Notes under the pieces: model-generated | What the model was told of the DNA's origin: nothing | Database searches by the model: none | The model's input: the letters and a program-made list of their open reading frames with translations, nothing else | Made by a program: the position numbers and the translations under genes | Shown here: positions 45,117-53,874 of the stretch, piece by piece | How positions within the stretch are numbered: position 1 is the stretch's first letter | Layout of the letters: each line of letters begins with the position of its first letter | From: an uncultured Dehalococcoidia bacterium | GTDB taxonomy: Bacteria > Chloroflexota > Dehalococcoidia > Lucifugimonadales > UBA1123 | Reading direction: 5' to 3' | Length of the DNA: 64,000 nt | Assembly: GCA_951812505.1 (NCBI GenBank) | Contig: CATOSI010000002.1 | Coordinates: forward strand, 186,001 to 250,000

Positions 45117-45531
45117 TTCATCTTCTCCCATGTAGTAGGATTCAGGAAGTAATTATATTTTAATCTTGGACAAAAGTCTCAGCATCTCAGTCTAAAGTGT
45201 CTCTCTCGCATTGAAACATAACGTATCATGTTTACTAAGTTCCTTGATCAAGTCTCGTCGCCAGTAAAGTTTTTCAAAAAACCTGCCCTAGCTGCCCTGT
45301 ACAGCTTTGAAACGGAGCCAGAATCAGGGCAGTTCGCGGTGTTTTCCTGCCCTGAAGCTGCCCTGCCCTGCCCTGATTTACACTCTGCTCAACCTCCGAG
45401 GCAGGATTACACTGGTCGAAGATAATTGCTTGACCAAGCCATTCACCGTATGGATAGCTTATTGACAGGCATTATAGCAGTCATGCGATTATAAGTTCTA
45501 TGCGATATATGTAGCCACACGGGAGGAAGAG
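45117..45531. other. 415-bp intergenic region between DUF1800 and macrodomain genes
   Basis: The AT-rich leader of DUF1800 (about 45117-45230) is followed by candidate non-coding element III on the minus strand (45285-45482). TTGACA at 45462-45467 with GATTAT about 19 bp downstream could be the macrodomain promoter. A frame at 45228-45425 crosses the word array and shows no protein-like features. Confidence 0.45.
45285..45482 (-). ncRNA. Candidate non-coding element, copy III (phased CAGGGC words)
   Basis: On the minus strand TGC-TATAAT (hexamer 45476-45471) is followed after 101 bp by CAGGGC words beginning at 45375, 45370, 45365 and 45354, that is offsets 0, 5, 10 and 21. Offsets 0, 10 and 21 match copies I and II. 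The last word extends to CAGGGCAG and pairs perfectly with CTGCCCTG (8 bp) around a GAAAAC-rich loop. A GCCTCGGAG box upstream of the words is shared with copy II. Further CAGGGC and TAGGGC words follow at 45299 and 45290. Confidence 0.42.
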
Positions 45532-46059
45532 ATGAGTGCGCGGATCCAGCTCGTGCAGGGAGACATCACGGAGCTAGCGGTGGACGCTATTGTGAACGCT
45601 GCTAATAATTCGCTGCTGGGTGGGGGAGGAGTGGACGGCGCGATACACAGGGCGGCGGGCATTGGTCTGCTGGAAGAGTGCCGGACGCTGGGCGGCTGTC
45701 CGACAGGCGAGGCGAAAATTACCGCGGGCTACAAACTCAAAGCGAAGTACGTCATACACACGGTCGGGCCGGTGTATCTGAACGGAGACTTCAATGAAGA
45801 TGCGCTGCTGGCGTCGTGCTACCGCAATTCGATGGCGCTGGCGGCGGAGCGCGGAATCAGGACCATCGCTTTCCCCGCAATCAGCACCGGAGTCTATGGC
45901 TTCCCGAAGGAGCGGGCGACGCGGATAGCCGTGCGGGAGGTTGTGACTGCGCTGGAGCGGCACAGCGGGATAGAGAGGGTTACGTTCGTGGCGTTCTCGG
46001 AGCGGGATTATGGGGTGTATGAGGGGGTTATGGCTGAGTTATCGTTCAAGGCGGGATAG
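45532..46059 (+). CDS. Macrodomain ADP-ribosyl hydrolase
   Basis: 175 residues, MacroD-type. [35 protein letters not shown] carries the ADP-ribose-binding and catalytic Asn/Asp residues, and the second loop is [13 protein letters not shown]. It probably removes ADP-ribose from proteins or nucleic acids or deacetylates O-acetyl-ADP-ribose. GGGAGGAAGAG precedes the ATG. Confidence 0.93.
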   Translation: MSARIQLVQGDITELAVDAIVNAANNSLLGGGGVDGAIHRAAGIGLLEECRTLGGCPTGEAKITAGYKLKAKYVIHTVGPVYLNGDFNEDALLASCYRNSMALAAERGIRTIAFPAISTGVYGFPKERATRIAVREVVTALERHSGIERVTFVAFSERDYGVYEGVMAELSFKAG

Positions 46060-46079
46060 TCGTTCGTATCGTTCCGACG

Positions 46080-46376
46080 TTACTCTTTCAGGATAGCGAT
46101 TACTCTGTCCGCGTGCTCATGCCTAATGAGGTAATCAGGACGCTTGTCTTTGGGCACTTTACGTCGTCTCAAGTAGGACTGCAGTCGCGTAGAGTTCGGA
46201 AAGTTCTTCGCGTAGTCCACATGGATGCGTGCGGTATTTGCTCCATCTCTTGTCCTGCGAAAGTACACGGTAGCCCCATTGCCGAAAGAGATTGTCCGAT
46301 CACTTTTCGTATCCCTGCGTCGGTTTGGAAATGCGTCCGTGAATTTATCAAGTACTGTAACTGTATCGGATGTCAT
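46080..46376 (-). CDS. Unrecognised 98-residue basic protein
   Basis: ATG at 46376 follows AAGGAGAAACCAA, a strong site. The protein is basic (YFRRTRDG, SYLRRRKVPKDKRPDYLIRHEHADRVIAILKE) and resembles nucleic-acid-binding or toxin/antitoxin-size proteins, but I assign no family. It converges with the macrodomain gene, 20 bp apart. Confidence 0.6.
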   Translation of the reverse strand: MTSDTVTVLDKFTDAFPNRRRDTKSDRTISFGNGATVYFRRTRDGANTARIHVDYAKNFPNSTRLQSYLRRRKVPKDKRPDYLIRHEHADRVIAILKE

Positions 46377-46488
46377 TTGGTTTCTCCTTATCTCTGTATG
46401 CTATGTCCTCACCAAAAACGCCACAAATACGATTACGGCATACAGAGATGGCACACTATGAGCGATTAGAACAAATTCGTGATTGGTA

Positions 46489-46884
46489 TCAGGCTAGGAG
46501 ATACACACCTTCCAAACGCGCAAATCTCTGGTCAAATGTATAAAGCGGTCGAGCGTTCGCCCTAGCAGAAGCTGCCAGTATCATAAGGTCGGCGAAGTCG
46601 GCGCGGACTTCCGTGTAGAGGTCTACGGCGTCCGCTATGTCTTCCGACGCTTCAATTACTATGTCCTCACTGGCTGCCAATTGTTTCAGAGCGGTTGCGA
46701 TCTGGGTGCGGGAAAATTTGTATGATCGCTCTAGCACCCACGCAACTTCGATAGCGACCTCACGGCATATGAAGCCCGGCTGCTCAGAAGTGAGCGAATT
46801 TATCAGTTTACGGGACGCCTCGGCCTGCGCTAAATCGTCATTAACGAGATAGCGCACCAAGACATTCGTATCTATGGCTATCAT
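46489..46884 (-). CDS. PIN-domain ribonuclease (VapC-type toxin)
   Basis: 131 residues. MIAIDTNVLVRYLVNDD gives the first acidic residue (Asp5), a central Glu is in CREVAIEVAWVLE, and DFADLMIL and YTFDQRF give the later acidic ligands. Together they form the four-acid Mg site of PIN RNases. The ATG at 46884 overlaps the stop of the upstream DUF2283 gene by 4 bp (ATGA), which decides this start against 46995. Confidence 0.9.
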   Translation of the reverse strand: MIAIDTNVLVRYLVNDDLAQAEASRKLINSLTSEQPGFICREVAIEVAWVLERSYKFSRTQIATALKQLAASEDIVIEASEDIADAVDLYTEVRADFADLMILAASARANARPLYTFDQRFARLEGVYLLA

Positions 46885-47192
46885 ATTTCGCACGCCCCGC
46901 TGACTATTGCCTCTTCCATCTCTTCCAGAGTTACAGGCGGACCTTCGTATTTGAGTATCCCGAACAATCTGCTTGCAGATTTTCCCTCGGAACACTGGTC
47001 GGGACTATTGGGTATGGACGGAACCGCGCCCAACAATTCGGAAGCGTGTTCCAGCGTGAACCCCACGACTTCACCTGCATCGTTGAAGTCGGCTACGAGA
47101 TGTTCCGCAACATCGTCCGCTTCACTTGCTGGACGCCCATTCCAAAGAGAAAGGATGTCTGTATCTTTATCGTAAAAGACTTTCAGTTTCAT
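46881..47192 (-). CDS. DUF2283-type antitoxin candidate
   Basis: 103 residues. The N-terminal part is DUF2283-like (VFYDKDTDILSLWNG, then ADFNDAGEVVGFTLEHASELLG). The C-terminal tail (GILKYEGPPVTLEEMEEAIVSG) resembles the toxin-binding tail of VapB antitoxins. The protein may therefore be a fused antitoxin for the PIN toxin behind it. Start at 47192 is set by a 4-bp ATGA overlap with the gene before and by GGGGAAGG upstream. Confidence 0.8.
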   Translation of the reverse strand: MKLKVFYDKDTDILSLWNGRPASEADDVAEHLVADFNDAGEVVGFTLEHASELLGAVPSIPNSPDQCSEGKSASRLFGILKYEGPPVTLEEMEEAIVSGACEI

Positions 47193-47467
47193 GGCCTTCC
47201 CCACCTTCTCAACTTTCCGCGGTCGAAGAACCTATTGATTAAAACTCCATCCTCAACAATCACACGAACCCATTTCTCAACTTCAGTGATGTATCCATAA
47301 TACCGAATTCTACCATCTGGTTGAGTCTCGGTGTGATATGGATTAGCTAATACACGCGCTACCCACTCATCGCGAATTTCGGGATGCTTGTGTTTGGCCT
47401 CTCGTTCATAATACTCGCTGGTTTCAATCGGAAGAGTAGTGTGTTCGTTCGATCCGTTGGCAACCAT
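47189..47467 (-). CDS. Small protein of the PIN operon, DUF4258-like
   Basis: 92 residues: HPEIRDEWVARVLANPYHTETQPDGRIRYYGYITEVEKWVRVIVEDG. The length and the WVRVIV-type strand pattern resemble DUF4258 or RelE-like small toxins found beside DUF2283 genes, but the assignment is tentative. It leads a three-gene operon with ATGA overlaps at each junction. Confidence 0.6.
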   Translation of the reverse strand: MVANGSNEHTTLPIETSEYYEREAKHKHPEIRDEWVARVLANPYHTETQPDGRIRYYGYITEVEKWVRVIVEDGVLINRFFDRGKLRRWGRP

Positions 47468-47518
47468 CTGGTGTCCTGATTCGATTTCTGTTGATCTCTT
47501 CGAATAGTTGCGTTGCCA

Positions 47519-48532
47519 TTACGTACCTATTGTCAAGCTATGCCTCGGACTCTCGTGCTCCAGCACGGCGGGATTCACCAGGTTGTCCGGCATCCGGCCT
47601 GTGAGGACGCAGGCGACCTCGCGGGCGGCGCGCTGTTCGAGTTCGAGCGTGGATTCCTGGCTGAAGAAGGCGACGTGCGGCGTGACGATGATGTTGTCCA
47701 GGGACAGCAGAGGGTGGTCGTTCGGGGGGTGGTTATCCGCCATCACGTCGAGACCCGCGCCCGCTATGCCTCCGCCGGTGAGCGCGGAGTGCAGCGCATC
47801 CTCGTCTATCAGGCCGCCGCGCGCGCAGTTCACCAGGAACGACTCGGACTTCATCAAACCGAGTTCGCGCTCGCCGATCATGTTCTGGGTGTGCGGATTC
47901 AGCGGAGCGTGAAGCGATACGAAGTCGGACTCTCTGAGCAGTGTGTCGGTGTCCACGTAACGCGCGCCTCGGAGGGCGGCGGTCTGCGGATTGAAGAGCG
48001 GGTCGGAGGCGAGAACACGCATTCCGAAGGCGAGCGCCTTCTGAGCCACCGCCTGGCCGATGCGCCCGAATCCGATGATGCCAATTGTCTTTCCCCTCAA
48101 ACGCATCATGCGCATCGTGAGCGGGACGCTGCCCCATCCCTCACCCTTGACCGAATTGTCGAACAGCGCGACGCGGCGGTTCCATGTCAGCAGGAGGGCC
48201 ATGACGTGGTCTGACACCTCGTCAACGCAGTAGTCCGGGACGTAGGTAACCGCCATGCCCAGCTCAGTGGCCGTGTCCACGGCGATGTTGTCCACTCCGA
48301 CGCCGAACCTGCCCACTGCGACGCAGTTGGAAGCGGCCTTCAGCACGTTTGGAGTGACTTGCGCGAAGCAGGTCATTATGGCGTCCACGTCCCCTGCAAG
48401 CGAGATCAGGGTCTCCTCGCTGCCGTCGGGCGCGACCACCACCTCGGCGTTCGCTTCCTCGCGGAGGACGGTCGCCTCCAGCTCGGTCGTCGGCCAGACG
48501 TGATCGGTGATCAGGACTTTGAATCTTGGCAT
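47519..48532 (-). CDS. D-2-hydroxyacid dehydrogenase, CtBP-like
   Basis: 337 residues. NAD motif GIIGFGRIGQAV at about 150, catalytic Arg in NCARGGLIDEDAL and His in IIVTPHVAFFS. The motif that normally holds the catalytic Glu (DVxxxEP) reads DVMADNHPP, so the Glu may be absent or shifted. ATG at 48532 has AGGAGAC upstream and is preferred to 48559. Substrate unknown; glyoxylate, hydroxypyruvate or phosphoglycerate are family options. It follows hepT by 11 bp. Confidence 0.85.
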   Translation of the reverse strand: MPRFKVLITDHVWPTTELEATVLREEANAEVVVAPDGSEETLISLAGDVDAIMTCFAQVTPNVLKAASNCVAVGRFGVGVDNIAVDTATELGMAVTYVPDYCVDEVSDHVMALLLTWNRRVALFDNSVKGEGWGSVPLTMRMMRLRGKTIGIIGFGRIGQAVAQKALAFGMRVLASDPLFNPQTAALRGARYVDTDTLLRESDFVSLHAPLNPHTQNMIGERELGLMKSESFLVNCARGGLIDEDALHSALTGGGIAGAGLDVMADNHPPNDHPLLSLDNIIVTPHVAFFSQESTLELEQRAAREVACVLTGRMPDNLVNPAVLEHESPRHSLTIGT

Positions 48533-48543
48533 CAGACAGTCTC

Positions 48544-48912
48544 CTAGTAAGGCTTCCACTCTTGAATCGGGGCTTCTTTTGCGATGAGATCTTCGAGTTG
48601 TTCTATCAGTGGGAGAATGTCATTCTGGATAATGTCCCACAAGGTGTCGAAGTTTATATTGTCGTAGGCGTGTACAAGTCTGTTCCGGAGTGAGCGTGTC
48701 CTCTGCCAAAGTATCTGGGGATGCCGCGAACGAAGGTCTTCAGGCACACGAGAGGCAGCTTCTCCGATAGTCTCAACTGCTTTTATCAGCGCCAGTCTCA
48801 GCATTGTGTTGTTATCCATATCGGCCCGCGAATGCCTCTGAGCCATATTTATGGCATCGTGAGCGTAATCCATCATGTGGAAGACGTACACCATGGGGTC
48901 ACGTCTGGTCAT
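48544..48912 (-). CDS. hepT: HEPN ribonuclease toxin HepT (DUF86)
   Basis: 122 residues, HepT-like. The HEPN RNase motif RxxxxH is RNRLVHAY near residue 78. The strong site GGAGGT precedes the ATG, which lies 14 bp inside mntA. Known systems: MntA AMPylates HepT to neutralise it. Confidence 0.92.
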   Translation of the reverse strand: MTRRDPMVYVFHMMDYAHDAINMAQRHSRADMDNNTMLRLALIKAVETIGEAASRVPEDLRSRHPQILWQRTRSLRNRLVHAYDNINFDTLWDIIQNDILPLIEQLEDLIAKEAPIQEWKPY

Positions 48913-49201
48913 AGATGACCTCCGCCTCGTCGAGGACTTCCTGCCTGAAATACGGACTCAGGTCCATGGCGGTGTTGAGGTCCACTTTCCTGCCAAGGAT
49001 ATCCGAAAGATCGTTGGGCATATCCCAAAAGAACTTCAGGCCTGGAGTAGGGCCGGGCTGGAATTCTACCAGCACGTCAACGTCGCTTCGGGGCGTGAAG
49101 TCGTCGCGTATCACCGAGCCGAAAAGCGACAGTTTGCGTACGCGCCAGCGCTGGCAGAATTCGGCAATCTCGTCATACGGGATTTCGATTCGCGTGCTCA
49201 T
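48899..49201 (-). CDS. mntA: Nucleotidyltransferase antitoxin MntA
   Basis: 100 residues. FGSVIRDDFTPRSDVDVLVEF gives the GS-x10-D-x-D signature of minimal nucleotidyltransferases. It overlaps hepT by 14 bp and starts 14 bp after the ASKHA activase stop, so it may be cotranscribed with that gene. Confidence 0.9.
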   Translation of the reverse strand: MSTRIEIPYDEIAEFCQRWRVRKLSLFGSVIRDDFTPRSDVDVLVEFQPGPTPGLKFFWDMPNDLSDILGRKVDLNTAMDLSPYFRQEVLDEAEVIYDQT

Positions 49202-49215
49202 GGCGTCTCCTATCG

Positions 49216-50832
49216 CTATTCCAACTCCATTGGCTTGAACATGCAGCCTTCCACGAATATATCAAAGAAGTCCGGCGTGGTCTCAAGCTCTACGTGTTCT
49301 ATCGTGGCGGCGATGCGCTCGATGCGCTCCCGCATCTCGGCGGACACCAGCATGATAGTCGCTCCCTCCAGCGCGGCGTTCCCGACCTTGACGATGCGCT
49401 CAGGCGGCACGTTGGCTATGAATCCGATGTCCAGCGCGTTCTTCACATCCACGTAGTTGGCGAAGCCGCCCGCTAGATACATCCTCGTTATCTTGGATAG
49501 TGGGAGTCCGTAGTTTCGCAGCGTAATGAACTGGCCGGAGTAGTTAGCGGACTTGGCCTGCGCGAGAGCGGATATGTCCGCGCGGGACAGCGACATCCCG
49601 CGTTCGGGTTCGAAGAAGAATTCGCCTCGCGCGTCGTGGAACGCACCCAGTTCGTTCATCAGGTTGGTCCTGCGCAGTTCGGCGAGCAGATCAACGAGGC
49701 CGGAGCCGCATATGCCCTGCGCGGGCTCGTCGCCGATGGTAATGCATCGCGCCTGCTCACCGTCTATCTGCACCGACTCGACCGCGCCGTCGTATCCGGG
49801 CATACCGTAGGTTATCTGGCCTCCCTCGAACGCGGGTCCGGCAGGGCAGGAAGCCGCAATCATGCGGCGCCGGTTGCCGACGACGACTTCGGTATTCGTT
49901 CCCACGTCCACCAGAATTACCACATCCTCGGACTCGTCCATGCCGACGGCGAGCATGTCGGCGGCCACGTCGGCGCCGACGTGACTGCCTATGAGCGGGC
50001 CTGCATAGACGGCAGCCTGCGGGAAGACGCGCAGGCCCACCTCTCTCGCGGTCGATTTCAGTGCGGTGGTGGTGAGAAGGCCGTCCCGCATCTGTGTCTC
50101 GATGACCGACCTGTACGGCTTCTCGCCAATGGGCTGAACATCCAGACCGAACAGCATATCGCGCATCGTGGAATTACCGACGATGACAACCTCGTAGATG
50201 TGGCGGCGGTGGAATCCGAGCGTACGCGCCATGTCGCCTATCTCGAAGTTGATCGAGGACAGCATCACCTGTCTGAGTTCCCCGTGATACTCGCCACCGT
50301 CGTAGGAGATCCTGTGCATGATGTCGCTGCCGCCGAAACGCTGTGGGTTCTCAAACGACGCGGTGTGCAGAATCTCTCCGTCCTCGAGATCAACCAGGTT
50401 CATCACGACGGTCGTGGTGCCGACGTCCACGGCCAGTCCGTAAATTCGTCCTCTGTACGTGTCTATATTCTTGCCGAGATGGTAAACCGAGTCGCCATTT
50501 CGGACGGTGAGAGGGTCGAGCGGCACGTCCCGGCGAATGGAATGTGTGAGTATCCTGGGCTGGCGACGCAGGACGGCGAACTCCACGTCCGCGTCGGGGT
50601 CTTCGACAATCGCCTGGCACGCGAGTCTATAGTTGTCGCGCAGGAAGCGCTCGGCGTCCGTGGGTGGACTCAACGCATCCATGCCTCGCCTGACCTCGAC
50701 TATGCACTCGTGGCACTCGCCGGTGCGCCCGCATGAGGTCGGCACCCGCACACTCAGGGTGTCGGCGTAGTCGAATATGGAGCGGCCCGGAACATGGTCG
50801 AGGGTCTGGCCTGAATTGTAGATGGGGGACAT
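49216..50832 (-). CDS. [2Fe-2S] ferredoxin-ASKHA activase (DUF4445, RamA/RACE-like)
   Basis: 538 residues. The N-terminal ferredoxin domain has [10 protein letters not shown] and a fourth Cys in LACQ, ligating a [2Fe-2S] cluster. The rest is an ASKHA ATPase-like domain with [15 protein letters not shown] (phosphate 1) and [14 protein letters not shown]. Family members use ATP to reduce cob(II)alamin in corrinoid methyltransferases. No corrinoid protein or methyltransferase is in the window. I start at 50832, since a TACAAT -10 (50892-50887 minus) lies inside the longer frame from 50934. Confidence 0.87.
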   Translation of the reverse strand: MSPIYNSGQTLDHVPGRSIFDYADTLSVRVPTSCGRTGECHECIVEVRRGMDALSPPTDAERFLRDNYRLACQAIVEDPDADVEFAVLRRQPRILTHSIRRDVPLDPLTVRNGDSVYHLGKNIDTYRGRIYGLAVDVGTTTVVMNLVDLEDGEILHTASFENPQRFGGSDIMHRISYDGGEYHGELRQVMLSSINFEIGDMARTLGFHRRHIYEVVIVGNSTMRDMLFGLDVQPIGEKPYRSVIETQMRDGLLTTTALKSTAREVGLRVFPQAAVYAGPLIGSHVGADVAADMLAVGMDESEDVVILVDVGTNTEVVVGNRRRMIAASCPAGPAFEGGQITYGMPGYDGAVESVQIDGEQARCITIGDEPAQGICGSGLVDLLAELRRTNLMNELGAFHDARGEFFFEPERGMSLSRADISALAQAKSANYSGQFITLRNYGLPLSKITRMYLAGGFANYVDVKNALDIGFIANVPPERIVKVGNAALEGATIMLVSAEMRERIERIAATIEHVELETTPDFFDIFVEGCMFKPMELE

Positions 50833-50886
50833 ATCGGTATCGCGCCTGGGACATCGGAATGTTGGGGGTAGTCGTTTCAGGAGTTT

Positions 50887-50892
50887 ATTGTA
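50887..50892 (-). promoter_or_regulatory. -10 hexamer of the ASKHA activase gene
   Basis: TACAAT on the minus strand, 54 nt before the chosen start codon. Confidence 0.35.
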
Positions 50893-50976
50893 GCGCAGCA
50901 GAAGAAAGTCGGTGTAGCAAGTGATGTCGCTCACGCACCAGCATATGAATTGGTCTCAAAACTAGAATGATTCTAT

Positions 50977-51005
50977 TTGATAGGTATATTTGCCTGTGCT
51001 ATACT
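50977..51005 (+). promoter_or_regulatory. Promoter of the rpsB operon
   Basis: TTGATA (50977-50982) and TATACT (51000-51005) with 17-bp spacing, one of the best -35/-10 pairs in the window. The leader to rpsB is about 65 nt. Confidence 0.65.
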
Positions 51006-51077
51006 TTCGTGGTGTTCAAAGTCTAGAACTGTGCGTGGATGAGTTCCCAGAGCAGTCCCGAATAGAGGCGGGAGTAT

Positions 51078-51941
51078 ATGGTCCAGATTTCAGCTGAATC
51101 CCCTGTTAGACCACCAGTAGATCCGATACGGAACTTCCTTGTTCCGCCCGGCCCGGTGACTATGAAGTCGCTCCTGGAAGCGGGAGTCCACTTCGGTCAC
51201 CAGAAGCGCCGGTGGAATCCCAAGATGAAGCAGTACATCTTTGCTCATCGCAATGGCATCCACATCATTGATCTGCAGAAGACGCTGCGGATGCTGGACA
51301 GGGCCACGCAATTTATGTCCGACATGGTCGCCGAGGGAAACAAGGTGCTGATGGTTGGCACCAAGAAGCAGGCCCAGGACACCATCATCCAGGAAGCCAA
51401 CCGCAGCAACTCTTTCTACATCACCAACAGGTGGCTTGGCGGAACGCTCACGAATTTCAAGACTATCCAGTCGCGTATTGACTACCTGGTGCAGCTTGAG
51501 ACCGACAAGGTGAAGGGGGAGTTCGCGCGGCGCACCAAGCGCGAGTCTCTCGGGATGGAGAATACCATCAACAAGCTCAACCGGAACCTGTTCGGCATCA
51601 AGGAGATGACCGAAATGCCCGGTGTGCTCTTCGTGATTGACATCGGCAAGGAGCACATCGCCGTTGCCGAAGCCCGCAAGGTTGGCGTACCCATCGTCGC
51701 ATTAGTGGATTCGGACTGCGACCCGGACCTTATTGACTATCCTATCCCCGGCAACGACGATGCCATTCGTTCGATCAGGCTCATTACCGCAAAGATGGCG
51801 GATGCCGTAATAGACGGACAGAACCGTCGAATGTCCCTGGAGACCGAGGAGATTTCCTCTGAAGACCCGGACGGCGACGAATCTGCCAGCGCGGTGGACG
51901 GGGTGGCAGGGGCTGTTGCCAACGTACAAGAACCTCAGTAA
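51078..51941 (+). CDS. rpsB: 30S ribosomal protein S2
   Basis: 287 residues. The core begins [23 protein letters not shown] at about residue 28. [24 protein letters not shown] and [20 protein letters not shown] are conserved S2 segments. Compared with typical S2 there is an N-terminal extension of about 25 residues and an acidic C-terminal tail of about 35. The ATG follows GGCGGGAG. First gene of rpsB-tsf-pyrH-frr-uppS-cdsA. Confidence 0.96.
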   Translation: MVQISAESPVRPPVDPIRNFLVPPGPVTMKSLLEAGVHFGHQKRRWNPKMKQYIFAHRNGIHIIDLQKTLRMLDRATQFMSDMVAEGNKVLMVGTKKQAQDTIIQEANRSNSFYITNRWLGGTLTNFKTIQSRIDYLVQLETDKVKGEFARRTKRESLGMENTINKLNRNLFGIKEMTEMPGVLFVIDIGKEHIAVAEARKVGVPIVALVDSDCDPDLIDYPIPGNDDAIRSIRLITAKMADAVIDGQNRRMSLETEEISSEDPDGDESASAVDGVAGAVANVQEPQ

Positions 51942-51990
51942 GCGCCGACTTCCAACCCCAGAATTCCGACACGAGGAAGACCAGGACGAA

Positions 51991-52494
51991 ATGGCAGTTA
52001 CAGTTGACGATATCAAGGCCCTGCGCGAGTTAACCGGCGCAGGGGTAATGGACAGCAAGAAGGCCCTGGAGGAGTCAGGCGGAGACCTCAACAAGGCAGA
52101 GGAGTTCCTGCGACAGCAGGGAATCGCTTCAGCCGCCAAGAAGGCTAACCGCGCCACCAATCAGGGCATCATCGAATCGTACATTCACAGCGGCGGCAGA
52201 ATTGGCGCGATGGTCGAACTCAATTGCGAGACCGACTTCGTAGCACGCACCGACGACTTCCAGACACTGGCCAATAATCTCGCTATGCAGATAGCCGCGA
52301 TGTCTCCCACCTACGTGAACGAGTCCGACGTTCCCGACGACGAGTCGGCGGACACATCCCAGGACTGTCTCATGCAGCAGCCCTTCATCCGGGACCCGTC
52401 CATGACCGTTCAGGATATGGTGAATGAGACTGTTGGCAGGTTGGGGGAGAATATTCGAGTGCGCCGGTTCAAGCGATTCTCTCTCGGGGAATAA
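51991..52494 (+). CDS. tsf: Translation elongation factor Ts, short form
   Basis: 167 residues. [34 protein letters not shown] is the UBA-like N-terminal domain, followed by [14 protein letters not shown], the EF-Tu contact region. It is the short EF-Ts type with one core subdomain, as in several Chloroflexota and Thermus. The ATG at 51991 follows CCAGGACGAA. The pyrH frame begins 2 nt after its stop. Confidence 0.94.
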   Translation: MAVTVDDIKALRELTGAGVMDSKKALEESGGDLNKAEEFLRQQGIASAAKKANRATNQGIIESYIHSGGRIGAMVELNCETDFVARTDDFQTLANNLAMQIAAMSPTYVNESDVPDDESADTSQDCLMQQPFIRDPSMTVQDMVNETVGRLGENIRVRRFKRFSLGE

Positions 52495-52496
52495 CC

Positions 52497-53228
52497 ATAG
52501 ACAGTTCCAACTCGTCAAACTACCGAAGGATCCTGCTAAAGCTGAGCGGTGAGTCACTCAGAGGTGACCGCGGTTTTGGCATTGATCCTGCGGCAGTTGA
52601 GTACATGGGCTCCCAGATCCGTTCAGTTCTGGAGCTCGGCGTCGAGATGGGAATAGTGGTCGGCGGCGGTAACATCTGGCGTGGCACGCAAGCCGAACTC
52701 GATGGAATGGACAGGGCTACCGCGGACTACGCCGGTATGCTCGCCACCATCATAAGCGCGCTTGCGCTCCAGGACACATTGGAGCGCAAATTCGGAATCG
52801 TGACCCGCACTCAGAGCGCAATCAATGTATCCCAGGTGGCCGAACCCTATATACGGCGCAGGGCAATCAGACATCTTGAAAAGGGCAGGGTGGTCCTCTT
52901 CGCCGCCGGCACCGGAAACCCATTCGTAACCACGGACACGGGAGCGGCGCTCAGAGCGGTTGAGATTGGCGCCGACGTGCTGCTGATGGCCAAGAACAAT
53001 GTTGACGGCGTTTACGAAGACGATCCCAGGATCAACCCCGACGCGAGGAAGCTGGAACATCTCACTTATTTCCAGGCGTTGGAGAAGCGACTTGGCGTGA
53101 TGGACACAACCGCGCTGTCGCTCTGCATGGATAACGACGTTCCGATTATCGTCTTCGATCTGTTTGAGGCCGGGAGTTTGCAACGCATAGTCAGAGGCGA
53201 AGCCCTGGGGTCGGTGGTATCATCATAA
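52497..53228 (+). CDS. pyrH: UMP kinase with a non-canonical start
   Basis: UMP kinase makes UDP. The protein core [22 protein letters not shown], then VGGGNIWRG and [20 protein letters not shown] is complete, but the LLKLSGE ATP site lies upstream of the first in-frame ATG (52605). From the previous in-frame stop (TGA at 52425) to 52605 there is no ATG, GTG or TTG. The best candidate is ATA at 52497, with GGGGA 6 nt upstream and 2 nt after the tsf stop; ATT at 52476 is an alternative. This gives 243 residues, the normal length. A single G-to-A change, real or an assembly error, would explain it. Confidence 0.85.
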   Translation: MDSSNSSNYRRILLKLSGESLRGDRGFGIDPAAVEYMGSQIRSVLELGVEMGIVVGGGNIWRGTQAELDGMDRATADYAGMLATIISALALQDTLERKFGIVTRTQSAINVSQVAEPYIRRRAIRHLEKGRVVLFAAGTGNPFVTTDTGAALRAVEIGADVLLMAKNNVDGVYEDDPRINPDARKLEHLTYFQALEKRLGVMDTTALSLCMDNDVPIIVFDLFEAGSLQRIVRGEALGSVVSS

Positions 53229-53301
53229 GATACGCTGGACTCCGCGCCGAATGCGCCCGATTCCGGCACACTGGTGAAAACGACCTTCGGAGGATAAAGC
53301 T

Positions 53302-53865
53302 ATGGCAACAGTCGAAGAAGTCATGGACGATACCGGTACACGTATGGAGAAGTCGGTACAGGCTCTCGAAAGAGAATTGGGCGGAATCAGGACGGGCAGA
53401 GCGTCGCCTACGCTGGTTGAAAACCTGATGGTTGACTATTACGGGGTCCCGACGCCGCTGAACCAGATCGCGGGCATATCCATTCCGGAAGCGCGACTGC
53501 TGATGATCCAGCCGTGGGACAGGTCGGCAATGAAAGAGATCGAGAAGTCTATCATGAAGTCCGATCTCGGCCTGATGCCGAACAGCGACGGCACTGTGAT
53601 CCGCATCAGCATACCGCAGCTCTCCGAGGAGCGACGCAGGGAGTTGGTGCGCCTGGTCGGACGCAAAGTAGAAGACGCGCATGTGGCGGTCCGCAATATA
53701 CGGCGCTCCGGTATCGAGAGTTTCCGCTCGATGGAGAGGAACAAGGAACTTTCCCAAGACGAACTCAGGCGCGTGCAGAGCGAAATCCAGGAGCTAACCG
53801 ACCTTCATATCGGCGAAATGGACGATATGAAGAAGGACAAAGAGAACGAGGTCATGGAGGTCTGA
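53302..53865 (+). CDS. frr: Ribosome recycling factor
   Basis: 187 residues, normal length. The family motifs GGIRTGRASPTLVENLMVDYYG and the C-terminal three-helix bundle sequence RRSGIESFRSMERNKELSQDE are present. GGAGG lies upstream of the ATG at 53302. It frees ribosomes after termination with EF-G. Confidence 0.96.
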   Translation: MATVEEVMDDTGTRMEKSVQALERELGGIRTGRASPTLVENLMVDYYGVPTPLNQIAGISIPEARLLMIQPWDRSAMKEIEKSIMKSDLGLMPNSDGTVIRISIPQLSEERRRELVRLVGRKVEDAHVAVRNIRRSGIESFRSMERNKELSQDELRRVQSEIQELTDLHIGEMDDMKKDKENEVMEV

Positions 53866-53874
53866 CGCTTTTCC

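Noticed and set aside
43617..45152. A 511-codon open frame on the plus strand opposite the DUF1800 gene
   Set aside because: The minus strand encodes a full DUF1800 protein with all motifs. High GC3 makes long opposite frames; the plus-strand product shows no family features.
50833..50934. Longer N-terminus for the ferredoxin-ASKHA protein
   Set aside because: A -10 hexamer lies within it and the added residues do not resemble the ferredoxin domain start.
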